From Streptomyces verrucosisporus (GTDB lineage: Bacteria > Actinomycetota > Actinomycetes > Streptomycetales > Streptomycetaceae): a stretch of DNA of 64,000 nucleotides. Positions 33,580 to 42,202 of the stretch are shown piece after piece. Where the stretch lies: positions 1 to 64,000 of the forward strand of contig NZ_JADEYH010000018.1 of assembly GCF_017114865.1 (NCBI RefSeq). Reading direction: 5' to 3'. The position numbers and the translations under genes were made by a program. Position 1 is the stretch's first letter; every line of letters begins with the position of its first letter. The notes beneath the pieces were generated by a model that was not told the origin of the DNA, did not search any database, and saw only the letters and a list, made by a program, of their open reading frames with translations.

Positions 33580-34512
33580 CGGTCCTCCACGGACGGTGTG
33601 GGTGCAGCATGACGACATTCCCGGGTCTACCGCAATCCGGGACGGCCCGCCGCTTCCCAGCGCTCGTGTCGCCCGTACGGGGGAACGCCCCGGCGGCGGT
33701 CCTCGTGCCGTGACCTCCGCCGTCTCCGCCGTGCCGGAAGTGCCCGCCGGCTCGCCGTCCAGGTCGGCGCCGGTCAGGCCCAGCAGTTCGCGCAGGGCGT
33801 GCCGCCCGGCAGCGGTCACGCGCAGCGCCCGCCGGGTGCCGATCCGCTCGCACCAGCCAGCCTCCAGGGCGTGCCGGCACAGCGCGGCCCCGGCGGCGCC
33901 GGCCAGGTGGTGGCGGCGCTCGGTCCAGTCCAGGCAGGAGCGGGCCCGCGGGCGGCGGCCGTACGGGCGGGCCTCCAGGTCGATGCCGAGCCCACCGAAC
34001 CACCGCAGCCCGGCCCCGGTCACCGCGAACCCGGCCTCCTGCCGCAGCAGCCCCCGCTCCAGCAGGGCGTCGGTGACCGCGACCCCCAGGCGCCCGGCCA
34101 GATGGTCGTAGCAGGTGCGGGCCCGGGCCATCGCCGTGTTCGCGGAGGCCTCCCGCAGGGAGCGCGCGGCGGGCGGGGGCCCCGCGTGCGCGGCCAGCTC
34201 CTCGACCAGGCGCGCGGACGAGGGGTCTGCCAGCCGCACGTAGCGGTGCCGCCCCTGGCGCTCCTGGGCCAGCAGGCCCCCGGCCACCAGTTTGTCCAGG
34301 TGCTCGCCGGCCGTGGACGGTGCGACGTGGGCCAGCCGGGCCAGCTCGCCCGCCGTCCACGCCCGGCCGTCCAGCAGCGCCAGGCAGAACAGGGCCCGGG
34401 TGTCGTCGGCGAGCAGCCCGGCGAGCCGGGCGAGACCGGAGCCGGCGTGCCCGGGGCGCCGTGCGGAGGGGGACGGGCGTGCGAGGCCGGGGGAGTCCAT
34501 GGCGCCCATCAT
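33022..34512 (-). CDS. ArsR-type winged-helix regulator, frame continuous with Uma2
   Basis: The first about 250 residues are a winged-helix repressor: RLAGLLADDTRALFCLALLD, then AGELARLAHVAPSTAGEHLD as the recognition helix, GRHRYVRLADP as the wing, and a C-terminal region (ARTCYDHLAGRLGVAVTDAL; SCLDWTERRHHLAGAAGAAL; AAGRHALRELLGL) found in regulators of this subgroup. After about residue 255 the frame passes without a stop through a low-complexity linker of about 55 residues into the Uma2 sequence, giving a 496-codon frame. Either a genuine regulator-nuclease fusion or loss of the regulator's stop codon; the Uma2 ribosome-binding site suggests both products are possible. Starts at 34512, 34509 and 34500 are available. 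A 34-bp palindrome sits directly upstream. Confidence 0.75.
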   Translation of the reverse strand: MMGAMDSPGLARPSPSARRPGHAGSGLARLAGLLADDTRALFCLALLDGRAWTAGELARLAHVAPSTAGEHLDKLVAGGLLAQERQGRHRYVRLADPSSARLVEELAAHAGPPPAARSLREASANTAMARARTCYDHLAGRLGVAVTDALLERGLLRQEAGFAVTGAGLRWFGGLGIDLEARPYGRRPRARSCLDWTERRHHLAGAAGAALCRHALEAGWCERIGTRRALRVTAAGRHALRELLGLTGADLDGEPAGTSGTAETAEVTARGPPPGRSPVRATRALGSGGPSRIAVDPGMSSCCTHTVRGGPMSAQSHSYAAADPETALKYAIQHIRGDRVQIVEGVIEPVSPSWDHEAAADVVREQIGPAVRRLGCVAGSGNLDLPGSSNWYVPDLAVVPRDLAKGAGALLPDQTLLVVEVTSESNADTDRTAKRRRYAEYGAPLYLLVDRQERACTLFAEPGELGYTRVEGPHPFGTPVRLPEPFAVELDTSALG

Positions 34513-34516
34513 GCGG

Positions 34517-34550
34517 GCCGGTCGTTTCGGCGGGCACCGAAACGACCGGC
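34517..34550. promoter_or_regulatory. 34-bp palindromic operator before the ArsR-like gene
   Basis: GCCGGTCGTTTCGG (34517-34530) and CCGAAACGACCGGC (34537-34550) are perfect 14-bp inverted arms with a six-base centre. It ends four bases from the regulator start codon at 34512. A homodimeric winged-helix protein binding its own promoter is the obvious reading (inference). Confidence 0.75.
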
Positions 34551-34587
34551 AGTACCGCGGCAGTACCCCGGCGTTGCCCGGGCCCCC

Positions 34588-35160
34588 TCAGACGGTCGAC
34601 TCCCTGACCGCCACGTTGTAACCGGAGGGCGTGGGCGAGGTGACCTCGATCTGGGAGCGGAAGGAGTCGCCGGTGAAGACCACGGTCAGCTCCCTGGGCC
34701 CGCCGCGCTGGGTGGCCGCGGTGAAGCCGCCGGCCGGCAGCGCCGAGACCAGGCAGGCGCCGCTGCTGCCGAACCGGATGGACGCCCGTCCTCCCGTGGT
34801 CTGGAAGGTGCGCACCTCGGCACCGGCCGTACGGCAGCCCTCCTCGCCGCCCTCGGTGTTCGCGGAGGGGGACGGGGTGGGGCGGGCGGCGGGACGGGTG
34901 GTGGGGGAGAGAGTCGGCTTCGGCGCGGGGGCGGGGGAGGAGGCGCGCCGGGTGGGCGAGGGGGTGGGCCTGGGCGTGGGGGACCTGCTCGGCTCGGCGC
35001 TCGCCGTCGCGGAGGAGACGACCGTACCCGGGGTGTCGCGGGCGACGGGCGGGGTGGGCCGGGTCGTCCCGACCACGAACTGGACGGTGAGGCTCACCGT
35101 CGTCACGCTGAGGGACGTGCACGACAGCCACAGCAGTACGTAGCGCAGGTAGCGGGGCAC
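34588..35160 (-). CDS. Hypothetical membrane-anchored protein
   Basis: A 190-residue protein. One membrane segment near the N-terminus (about 6-30, VLLWLSCTSLSVTTVSLTV) is followed by a long Pro/Ser/Thr-rich extracellular stalk (repeats such as PTPRPTPSPT, about 50-100) and a C-terminal domain of about 75 residues with two cysteines (EEGCRTAG, GACLVSAL), probably a disulfide. No family recognised; the end domain looks like a small beta sandwich. The GTG at 35160 is chosen because it puts the hydrophobic segment at the N-terminus. It is divergent from the two-component system, sharing a promoter region of 110 bp. Confidence 0.65.
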   Translation of the reverse strand: MPRYLRYVLLWLSCTSLSVTTVSLTVQFVVGTTRPTPPVARDTPGTVVSSATASAEPSRSPTPRPTPSPTRRASSPAPAPKPTLSPTTRPAARPTPSPSANTEGGEEGCRTAGAEVRTFQTTGGRASIRFGSSGACLVSALPAGGFTAATQRGGPRELTVVFTGDSFRSQIEVTSPTPSGYNVAVRESTV

Positions 35161-35270
35161 CGCCCCATACTGCCCGACCGCCCGCCGCGGCCCGTGCGGG
35201 GGCCCGCGAGCCCCCCTTGGCGGGACGCTGGTTGCGGAGGCGCCGGCGGCACCCGTTACCGTCCCTGGCC

Positions 35271-35978
35271 ATGGCATCGGTACTTCTGGTCGAGGACGAC
35301 CCCGTGATACGGGCCAGGCTCATCGACGTCCTGTCCCGGCACGACCACGTGGTGCGCAGCTCCCCCTACGGCTTCGAGGCCCTGCGGGAGGTGACGCGGC
35401 AGCCGCCGGACGCGGTGGTGCTCGACCTGGGGCTGCCCGACCTCGACGGCGTCGACGTCCTGCGCATGCTGCGCAGCATCTCGCAGGTGCCGGTGCTGGT
35501 GGCCACCGCGCGCGACGACGAGGACGGGATCATCCGGCTGCTCAACGCCGGAGCCGACGACTACCTGGTCAAGCCCTTCTCCGGCGGGCAGTTGGCGGCC
35601 CGGCTCGGAGCGGTGCTGCGCCGCTCCGCCGCCGCGGCCGAGCGCCCGGGCGCCTTGGAGGCGGAGCCCCGGGACGGCGCGATACGCGTGGGCGGCCTGG
35701 TCATCGACCGGCAGGCGCGGTCGGTCTTCCTGGACGGCAGTGAACTGCGCCTGACCAGGCGCGAGTTCGACCTACTGGCCTATCTCGCCGAGCGCGCGGA
35801 CCGGGTGGTGCCGCGCCGCCGCGTCCTGGCGGACGTGTGGCGCCAGTCCTACGTCGAGGAGCAGACCCTGGACGTGCACGTGTCCTCCCTGCGCCGCAAG
35901 CTCGGCGAGCGGGCGAGCCGGCCGCGCTATCTGCACACCGTGCGGGGCGTGGGCATCAAGCTGGTGACGCCGCGATGA
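35271..35978 (+). CDS. OmpR-family response regulator
   Basis: A 235-residue two-component regulator. The receiver domain (1-118) has the acidic pair in LLVEDDPVI, the phospho-accepting Asp in VVLDLGLPDLDG near 52, and the Lys in DDYLVKPFSGG near 101. The winged-helix DNA-binding domain (about 140-235) has LTRREFDLLAYLAERADRVV and LDVHVSSLRRKLG. Phosphorylation by the kinase encoded next (ATGA overlap) should drive dimer binding to direct repeats. Such repeats with 11-bp phasing lie at 37458-37477, in front of a secreted protease gene. Confidence 0.95.
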   Translation: MASVLLVEDDPVIRARLIDVLSRHDHVVRSSPYGFEALREVTRQPPDAVVLDLGLPDLDGVDVLRMLRSISQVPVLVATARDDEDGIIRLLNAGADDYLVKPFSGGQLAARLGAVLRRSAAAAERPGALEAEPRDGAIRVGGLVIDRQARSVFLDGSELRLTRREFDLLAYLAERADRVVPRRRVLADVWRQSYVEEQTLDVHVSSLRRKLGERASRPRYLHTVRGVGIKLVTPR

Positions 35979-37462
35979 GACGGACGCTGGCCGGCGTCGC
36001 GCTGGCCGTCACCTCCATGGTCGCGCTGTCCTTCCTGATCCCGCTGGCCCTGCTGGTCAAGTCCGAGGTGAGGTCCCGGGCGATCACGGTGGCCGAGCAG
36101 CGGGCGGCGGCGCTGGCCCCGGTACTGGCCCTGACCACCCGCCCGGACGAGGTCCAGCAGGCGGTGGCCGAGGTCGACGACACCGGCCGGCTGGGCGTCC
36201 ACCTGCCCGGCGGACGGCTGGTGGGCGCCTCGTACGCGCCCGCCGACGCGTGGCGGCGGGCGGCCCGGCAGCAGCGGACCTTCTCCCAGGACACCGAGGG
36301 GGGCTGGGTCCATCTGCAGCCGGTGGTGCTGGCCAGGGACCGGGTGGCGGTGGTCGAGTCCTTCGTGCCGCGCGCCGAGTTCGAGCGCGGCGTGGGCACT
36401 TCCTGGATGGTGATGTCGGCGCTGGCGCTGGCCCTGGTGGCGGGGTCGGTGCTGGTCGCCGACCGGCTGGCCGCACGGGTGGTGCGCGCCTCGCGGGACC
36501 TCTCGCGCGCCGCCAACGCCCTGGGCGAGGGGGACCTGGACAGGAGGCTGGAGCCGAAGGGGCCTCCCGAACTTCAGGAGGCCGGCGCCGCGTTCAACAC
36601 CATGGCCGACCGCGTCGTCGAGCTGCTGGCGATGGAACGCGAGCTGGTGGCCGACCTCTCCCACCGCCTCAGGACACCGCTGACGGCGCTGCACCTGGAG
36701 TCCGAGCGCATCGCCTCCGGCCTGCACCGGGAGGACGCCGACCGGCTGGAGACGGCCGTCACCCATCTGGAGGAGGAACTCGACTCCATCATCAAGGCGG
36801 CCCGCACGCCCCTGTCGGCGGCCTCGTTCGCCCCGGTCTCACCGGAGTCGAAGGCCTCGTGCGAGGCGGCGCGCGTGGTGTCGGCGCGGACCGACTTCTG
36901 GTCGGTCCTGGCCGCCCAGCAGGACCGGGACTGCGCGGTGACGGTGACGGACGAGCCCACTCCCGTGACGCTGCCGGAGGAGGATCTGGCCGCGGCCGTC
37001 GACGCCCTGGTCGGCAACGTCTTCCGGCACACCCCGGAGGGCACGGCCCTGGCGGTGGGGGTGCACCGCACGGCGCACGCGGTGGTGGTGACCGTGGACG
37101 ACGCCGGCCCCGGCATCCCCGATCCCGAGCAGGCGCTCGCCCGGGGCGCGAGCGTCGGCGGCTCCACCGGCCTGGGCCTGGACATAGCCCACCGCGCCGC
37201 CGACACCGGACGGGGCCGGCTGGAGGTCGGCCGCGCGCCGCTGGGCGGGGCGCGGGTGCGGATGGAACTGGAACTGGCCCCCGAGCGCGCCCCGGACGGC
37301 GAGCGCGCCTCCCACGGGCGGCGGCGCCGGCCCTGGCTCCGCATTCCCCGGCTCCCCCGTATCCCGCCTCCCCGCCCCGGACGGCCGCGGGGAGCGGAGG
37401 CGGGCAAGCAGGGGGCCGGGAAGCGGGGGGCCGGGGAGCAGGGGACGGAGGGCCCGCCTTAG
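35975..37462 (+). CDS. Sensor histidine kinase
   Basis: A 495-residue membrane sensor kinase. Two membrane segments (about 6-28 and 146-168) enclose an extracytoplasmic sensor of about 115 residues. HAMP follows (about 168-222), then the HisKA box with the phospho-accepting His in VADLSHRLRTPLTAL near 229, and an HATPase domain with N box LVGNVFRHTP, G1 box DDAGPGIPDP and G2 box GSTGLGLDIAHR. The last 55 residues are basic and low complexity (PRIPPPRPGRPRG, then Gly/Lys repeats) and probably dispensable. The signal is unknown. The gene's TAG overlaps the first of two direct repeats ahead of the protease gene. Confidence 0.95.
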   Translation: MRRTLAGVALAVTSMVALSFLIPLALLVKSEVRSRAITVAEQRAAALAPVLALTTRPDEVQQAVAEVDDTGRLGVHLPGGRLVGASYAPADAWRRAARQQRTFSQDTEGGWVHLQPVVLARDRVAVVESFVPRAEFERGVGTSWMVMSALALALVAGSVLVADRLAARVVRASRDLSRAANALGEGDLDRRLEPKGPPELQEAGAAFNTMADRVVELLAMERELVADLSHRLRTPLTALHLESERIASGLHREDADRLETAVTHLEEELDSIIKAARTPLSAASFAPVSPESKASCEAARVVSARTDFWSVLAAQQDRDCAVTVTDEPTPVTLPEEDLAAAVDALVGNVFRHTPEGTALAVGVHRTAHAVVVTVDDAGPGIPDPEQALARGASVGGSTGLGLDIAHRAADTGRGRLEVGRAPLGGARVRMELELAPERAPDGERASHGRRRRPWLRIPRLPRIPPPRPGRPRGAEAGKQGAGKRGAGEQGTEGPP

Positions 37463-37477
37463 CTGTTCCTTAGCTGT
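37458..37477. promoter_or_regulatory. Direct repeats with 11-bp phase, candidate OmpR-type site
   Basis: CTTAGCTGT occurs at 37458-37466 and again at 37469-37477, exactly 11 bases apart. This is the centre spacing at which OmpR-type regulators bind as tandem dimers. The first copy overlaps the kinase stop codon; the protease gene starts 105 bases downstream. Repeats are AT-richer than the surroundings. Confidence 0.5.
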
Positions 37478-37582
37478 CCCTGAGGGCACTTTGAAACCCG
37501 CTCACCTCGCTGATCTGCGGCGATAGCGTCCCCTCGGACATCGCCCCAGGGCGATCCCCCCACGAGCGAACGGAGCGGATCT

Positions 37583-39187
37583 GTGAAGGTGAAGCAGCAG
37601 CGAGGACGCCGGGCGCGCAGACGGCCGATGGTGCTGAAGGCGGCCGTCGGCGCCGCCGCCGCGTCCGTGGCGGCCACCACGTTCGTCGTGCTGCAGCCCG
37701 AGGCGGACGCCATCCCCGCGCCCTCGCTCCTCAGCGCGGCCCAGGCGAGCACCCTGGCCCACCGGCTGGAGGCGAGGCTGGGCGAGGAGGCGGCCGGGTC
37801 CTACTACGACTCCGCCGGGAAGAAGCTGGTCGTCAACGTCGTCGACGGCGGCGACCTGACGGCGGTCCGCAAGGCGGGAGCCGTGGCGAAGGAGGTGGAG
37901 AGCACCACCGAGGAGCTCGCCAGGGCCAAGTCGTCGCTGGACCGCAGCACCCGCACCCCCGGCACCTCCTGGGCCGTGGACCCCCGCACCAACAAGGTGC
38001 TGGTCACGGTGGACTCGACCGTGACCGGGAAGAAGTGGCGCGAGCTGCGCGAGAAGGTCGCCGAGCTGGGCGGCAAGGCCCGAATGGAGCGGATCGAGGG
38101 CGTCTTCGAGCCCTTCGTCGCCGGCGGGGACGCCATCACCTCCGGCGGCTCCCGCTGCTCGGCCGGCTTCAACGCCCGCAAGGGGGACGAGTACTTCATC
38201 GTCACCGCGGGCCACTGCACGAAGAAGGGCGCCACCTGGAGCAGCGGGGACTCCTCGCGGCAGCGGGTGGGCAAGGCCGTGGAGAGCAGCTTCCCCGGCG
38301 ACGACTACGCGCTGATCCGCTACGACGACCCCGACGTCCCGCGCCCCGCCGCCGTGAACCTCTACAACGGCAGGAGCCAGGAGATCACCGGCGCGGGCGA
38401 TGCGTTCGTCGGCCAGCGCGTCCAGCGCAGCGGCAGCACCACGGGCCTGCACGGTGGCACCGTCACCGGACTGAACGCCACGGTCAACTACCCGCAGGGC
38501 CGGGTCCACGGCCTGATCCGCACCAACGTGTGCGCCCAGCCCGGCGACAGCGGCGGAGCCCTCTTCGCGGGCAGCATCGCCGTCGGCCTCACCTCGGGCG
38601 GCAACGGCGACTGCAGCAGGGGCGGCACCACCTTCTTCCAGCCCGTCACCGAGGTCCTGGACAAGTTCGGCCTGACCGTCGGCCTCGGCTCGAAGCCCCC
38701 GGCGGACGGCGAGCCCGGCACCCCGCGGCCCACCGCGCCGGAGCGGACCACCGCGCCCGAGCCGACCACCTCCCGTCCGGCCGAGCCGGAGCCGGAGACG
38801 GACGGCGCGGCCGCGCGGCGGGTGCTCCAGCTGGTCAACGCCGAGCGGGCCGAGGCCGGTTGCCGGCCGCTGACGGTGGACGAGAGGCTGGCCCGCGCCG
38901 CCCAGGCCTACGCCGGGACCATGGCCGAGCGCGGCGTGCTCTCCCACGTCGGCCCCGACGGCTCCACCATGGCCTCGCGGGTCGAGGCCGCCGGATACTC
39001 CTGGTCCGCGCTGGCGGAGAACATCGCAAGGGGCCAGAGGACCCCGGAGCAGGTGATGAACGGCTGGATGAACAGTTCCGGCCACCGCAGGAACATCCTC
39101 AACTGCTCCTACCAGGACATAGGCATCGGGGTGAGCGAGAAGGCAGGCGGCCCCTGGTGGGTCCAGAACTTCGGCAAGCGCCGCTGA
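37583..39187 (+). CDS. Secreted S1-family (streptogrisin-like) protease fused to a CAP domain
   Basis: A 534-residue exported protein. A basic n-region and hydrophobic segment (about 17-42) form the signal sequence. An alpha-lytic-type prodomain follows (about 60-165; SWAVDPRTNKVLVTVDSTVT). The protease domain has the catalytic His in VTAGHCTKKG near 208, Asp in GDDYALIRY near 241 and Ser in CAQPGDSGGALF near 320, so it should be active after prodomain removal. A Pro/Thr/Glu linker (about 375-410) joins a C-terminal CAP/SCP domain (about 412-532) with LAENIARG and SGHRRNILNCSYQDIGIGV. Start is the GTG at 37583 with GGAG upstream. The combination with CAP is unusual. It lies downstream of a two-component system. 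Confidence 0.93.
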   Translation: MKVKQQRGRRARRRPMVLKAAVGAAAASVAATTFVVLQPEADAIPAPSLLSAAQASTLAHRLEARLGEEAAGSYYDSAGKKLVVNVVDGGDLTAVRKAGAVAKEVESTTEELARAKSSLDRSTRTPGTSWAVDPRTNKVLVTVDSTVTGKKWRELREKVAELGGKARMERIEGVFEPFVAGGDAITSGGSRCSAGFNARKGDEYFIVTAGHCTKKGATWSSGDSSRQRVGKAVESSFPGDDYALIRYDDPDVPRPAAVNLYNGRSQEITGAGDAFVGQRVQRSGSTTGLHGGTVTGLNATVNYPQGRVHGLIRTNVCAQPGDSGGALFAGSIAVGLTSGGNGDCSRGGTTFFQPVTEVLDKFGLTVGLGSKPPADGEPGTPRPTAPERTTAPEPTTSRPAEPEPETDGAAARRVLQLVNAERAEAGCRPLTVDERLARAAQAYAGTMAERGVLSHVGPDGSTMASRVEAAGYSWSALAENIARGQRTPEQVMNGWMNSSGHRRNILNCSYQDIGIGVSEKAGGPWWVQNFGKRR

Positions 39188-39217
39188 CCGGCTGACCCCC
39201 GCGCCCGCCGCCCCGAG

Positions 39218-39261
39218 CCCGCCCCGCCCCTCCCCGGCTCGGCGGGGAGGGGCGGGGCGGG
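39218..39261 (+). terminator. Perfect 18-bp stem-loop terminator
   Basis: CCCGCCCCGCCCCTCCCC (39218-39235) pairs perfectly with 39244-39261 around an eight-base loop; a further GAG/CTC pairs beyond a one-base bulge. It starts about 30 bases after the protease stop codon. Confidence 0.75.
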
Positions 39262-39448
39262 GCTCACGGCCCGGGCCCGGGATGATCACATCACCGTCAC
39301 GATCGAACGCCGGTCCGGAACTTCCCGTCTCCGCCGCGACGCGGACTCCTAGAGTTGGCCCGTCACAGGGACCTGTGGCGGGCCTGCTGCCGGACACGCC
39401 CTCCGGGCGACGGCGCCGGAGCCGTCAACGGAGCAGAAAGAGCACACG

Positions 39449-40270
39449 ATGCGATCCACCGCCGTACGCCGTACCGCCCTCGCCGCCTCCGCGGCCTGCC
39501 TGGCCCTGCTGGCCACCGCCTGCGGTGGCTCGGACGCCGGCGGGGGCGACGAGGAGAAGGCCAAGGGCGGCAAGTCCGAGAAGTCCTCCCCCGCCGGGCC
39601 GGCCGCGGGGGCGGAGACCTCCGCCGAGCTGGAGAAGCTCGTCCTCGCCGACGGCGATGTGGAGGGCCACAAGGTCGAGGAGCTGGGCGCCGGGGACAGC
39701 GTCTCCGCCAAGGACGTCTCCTCCGACAAGGACGAGTGCGCGCCCCTGGCCCACGCCCAGCTCGGCGTGCCGCTGGGCGACCCGGCGGCGACCGCCCAGC
39801 GCATCGTCACCCAGGAGCCCGAGAAGCCGGCCGACGGCGGCACGGGCGGCTCCGGGGAGCTGACCGAGGAGGACCTGGAGAACTTCGAGGACGCGATCAT
39901 GGGCGCCCTCGACGCCACGACGACGATGCTCACCCTCACCTCCTACGAGGACGGGGGAGCACAGAAGGCCCTCGCCGACCTGCGCACCGCCGCCGAGTCC
40001 TGCTCCGGCGGGTTCACCGGGGGCATCAAGGGCGACGGGCAGAAGGTGACCGGCATCGAGGAGGAGAAGGTCACCGGTGGCGAGGAGGCCGCCGCCTGGA
40101 CTGTGACCACCGAGCAGGAGGGCGAGAAGGTTCCGCTCAAGCTGGCCGTGGTCCGCCAGGGCGCCACGCTGGCCGTCTTCTCCTCCTTCAACATCGCCGC
40201 CGCCGGCAGCGGCGAGGACTTCGACCTCCCGACCGCCGTCATCGAGGCCCAGACGGACAAGCTCGGCTGA
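39449..40270 (+). CDS. Secreted lipoprotein of unknown function
   Basis: A 273-residue lipoprotein. The signal peptide ends in a lipobox, LLATAC, with the acylated cysteine near residue 25, followed by a Gly/Asp-rich and Lys/Glu-rich spacer (CGGSDAGGGDEEKAKGGKSE). The mature domain (about 60-273) is acidic with two cysteines (DECAPL; AESCSGGF). It resembles the sensor-like lipoprotein domains common in streptomycetes (LppX/DUF-type), but I cannot name the family. The ATG at 39449 follows an A/G-rich tract. It is bounded on both sides by strong hairpins, so it is a single-gene transcript. Confidence 0.8.
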   Translation: MRSTAVRRTALAASAACLALLATACGGSDAGGGDEEKAKGGKSEKSSPAGPAAGAETSAELEKLVLADGDVEGHKVEELGAGDSVSAKDVSSDKDECAPLAHAQLGVPLGDPAATAQRIVTQEPEKPADGGTGGSGELTEEDLENFEDAIMGALDATTTMLTLTSYEDGGAQKALADLRTAAESCSGGFTGGIKGDGQKVTGIEEEKVTGGEEAAAWTVTTEQEGEKVPLKLAVVRQGATLAVFSSFNIAAAGSGEDFDLPTAVIEAQTDKLG

Positions 40271-40290
40271 CGCCTCCCGCACCCGCCCGC

Positions 40291-40330
40291 GCATCGGCCC
40301 TCCGGCGCTTTCGCGCCGGAGGGCCGATGC
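40291..40330. terminator. Perfect 18-bp stem-loop, bidirectional terminator
   Basis: GCATCGGCCCTCCGGCGC (40291-40308), loop TTTC, then a perfect complement at 40313-40330. It separates the convergent lipoprotein and SulP genes and is the strongest hairpin in the window. Confidence 0.9.
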
Positions 40331-40352
40331 GGTTCCGGGAGCGTCCCGCCGG

Positions 40353-41855
40353 TCAGTGGCTGTCGGCGAGCTGCCCGGCGAGCTTGCCGTGGATGGCGGC
40401 GCTGGCCTTGTTGAGACCGACGATGGTGACCTTCTTGCCGCGGGCGGCGTACTTGGTCTCGATCGCGTCCAGGGCGGCGACCGAGGAGGCGTCCCAGATG
40501 TGGGCGTCGGACAGGTCGATGACGACGTCGTCGGGGTCGCCGGCGTAGTCGAACTGGTAGACCAGGTCGTTGGAGGAGGCGAAGAACAGCTCGCCGGTGA
40601 CCGCGTAGACGGCCTGCTTGCCGTCGGGGTCGACGACGCCGGAGACCTCGGCGAGGTGGGCGACGCGGCGGGCGAAGATCACCATGGCGGTGATGACGCC
40701 GACGACGACGCCGATGGCGAGGTTGTGGGTGGCCACGACCACGGCGACGGTGACGGCCATCACGGCGGTCTCGCCGACGGGCAGCCGCCTGAGCGTCCTC
40801 GGCTGGACGGAGTGCCAGTCGAAGGTGGCGAAGGAGACCAGGATCATCACCGCGACCAGGGCGGCCATCGGGATGGTGGAGACGACGGGTCCGAAGGTGA
40901 CCACCAGGATCAGCAGGAAGACGCCGGCGAGGAAGGTCGACAGCCGGGTGCGGGCGCCGGAGGTCTTCACGTTGATCATGGTCTGGCCGATCATCGCGCA
41001 GCCGCCCATGCCGCCGAAGAGGCCGGTGACGACGTTGGCGATCCCCTGGCCGATGGACTCGCGGGTCTTGTTGGAGTGGGTGTCGGTGATGTCGTCGACC
41101 AGCTTGGCCGTCATCAGCGACTCCATCAGCCCCACCAGGGCGAGGGCGAACGCGTAAGGAGCGATGGTGATCAGCGCGTCGGTGGTGAAGGGGATGTCGG
41201 GCAGACCCGGGACGGGCAGGGCGGAGGGCAGCTCGCCCTTGTCGCCGACGGTGGGCACCGCGATGCCGGCCGCGATGGTGATGACGGTCAGGACGACGAT
41301 GGACACCAGCGGTGCGGGCACCACCGTGGTGACCTTCGGGAAGAGCACCATCAGGGCCAGCCCGCCGACCACCAGCGGGTAGACCGCCCAGGGCACGTCG
41401 GTGATCTCCGGCACCTGCGCCATGAAGATCAGAATGGCGAGCGCGTTGACGAAGCCGACCATCACGCTGCGGGGGACGAACCGCATCAGCTTGGCCACCC
41501 CGAGCGCGCCGAGCGCGATCTGCATCAGACCGCCCAGGATGACCGCGGCGACCAGGTAGCCCAGGCCGTGCTCGCGGTTGAGCGGGGCGATGACCAGGGC
41601 GATGGCACCGGTGGCGGCCGAGATCATCGCCTTGCGGCCGCCCACGATCGAGATCACCACGGCCATGGTGAAGGAGGCGAACAGGCCGACGGCCGGGTCC
41701 ACCCCGGCGATGATCGAGAAAGAGATCGCCTCGGGGATCAGGGCCAGGGCGACGACCAGGCCGGCCAGCACCTCGGTGCGGAGGACCTTGGGTGAGGCGA
41801 GCCAGTCGGGGCGGGAGATGCGCAGCCGCGAGGCTGCGGAGGTATCAGCGGACAT
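40353..41855 (-). CDS. SulP family inorganic anion transporter
   Basis: A 500-residue membrane transporter of the SLC26/SulP family (sulfate, bicarbonate or other anions). About eleven hydrophobic segments occupy residues 25-385, with the family landmarks [20 protein letters not shown] near the start and [18 protein letters not shown] cytoplasmic STAS domain ends the protein (about 395-495; [20 protein letters not shown]). Start is the ATG at 41855. The divergent MerR-type regulator and the palindrome between them (42064-42077) suggest regulated expression. The ion cannot be told from sequence; carbonic anhydrase or sulfate genes are not adjacent. Confidence 0.93.
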   Translation of the reverse strand: MSADTSAASRLRISRPDWLASPKVLRTEVLAGLVVALALIPEAISFSIIAGVDPAVGLFASFTMAVVISIVGGRKAMISAATGAIALVIAPLNREHGLGYLVAAVILGGLMQIALGALGVAKLMRFVPRSVMVGFVNALAILIFMAQVPEITDVPWAVYPLVVGGLALMVLFPKVTTVVPAPLVSIVVLTVITIAAGIAVPTVGDKGELPSALPVPGLPDIPFTTDALITIAPYAFALALVGLMESLMTAKLVDDITDTHSNKTRESIGQGIANVVTGLFGGMGGCAMIGQTMINVKTSGARTRLSTFLAGVFLLILVVTFGPVVSTIPMAALVAVMILVSFATFDWHSVQPRTLRRLPVGETAVMAVTVAVVVATHNLAIGVVVGVITAMVIFARRVAHLAEVSGVVDPDGKQAVYAVTGELFFASSNDLVYQFDYAGDPDDVVIDLSDAHIWDASSVAALDAIETKYAARGKKVTIVGLNKASAAIHGKLAGQLADSH

Positions 41856-42002
41856 GCATCCGTTTCCGTATCGGGCGCGCAGGCGTCGGACATGCGCGCG
41901 CAGCGTGCGCGACTCCGGGTGGGAGCGGGAGGGACCGGTCGGCCGCGGCCGTCGTCGGCGACGGGGGCGCAACCGGGGATCGGCGGACGTGGGGGGCCGC
42001 CG

Positions 42003-42022
42003 GTCGGGCATCATTGCCCGAC
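42003..42022. promoter_or_regulatory. Hairpin in the SulP leader region
   Basis: GTCGGGCA, loop TCAT, TGCCCGAC: an eight-base perfect stem with a four-base loop, in what should be the long 5' untranslated region of the leftward SulP gene. Possible attenuation or RNA-stability element. Confidence 0.35.
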
Positions 42023-42063
42023 GGGATTCGGGAGGGCGGTGTTCCGCCCGGAAACAAACTCTA

Positions 42064-42077
42064 CCCTGACGTGAGGG
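42064..42077. promoter_or_regulatory. MerR-type palindromic operator candidate
   Basis: CCCTGACGTGAGGG is symmetric in 12 of 14 positions. Read leftward it stands directly before TAGAGT, a good -10 hexamer for the SulP gene, which is the position MerR regulators occupy between promoter hexamers. A near-identical palindrome occurs at 45241-45256. The adjacent regulator at 42203 is the obvious ligand (inference). Confidence 0.5.
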
Positions 42078-42129
42078 ATGACTGCGACCGCTGCCCTGTA
42101 AATCGCAGGTAAACACCGCGCGGGATCTT

Positions 42130-42143
42130 GTGATTCATATCAC
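42130..42143. promoter_or_regulatory. Crp-like site GTGA-N6-TCAC
   Basis: GTGATTCATATCAC has the exact GTGA-N6-TCAC symmetry bound by actinobacterial Crp proteins and lies 60 bp upstream of the MerR gene start, in an AT-rich patch of the divergent spacer. Confidence 0.45.
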
Positions 42144-42202
42144 GCGGTAGGGTTGGGATTTAAGAATCCGAAAAATGTTCGGGCATCAGAGGGGAATCGG
42201 CA

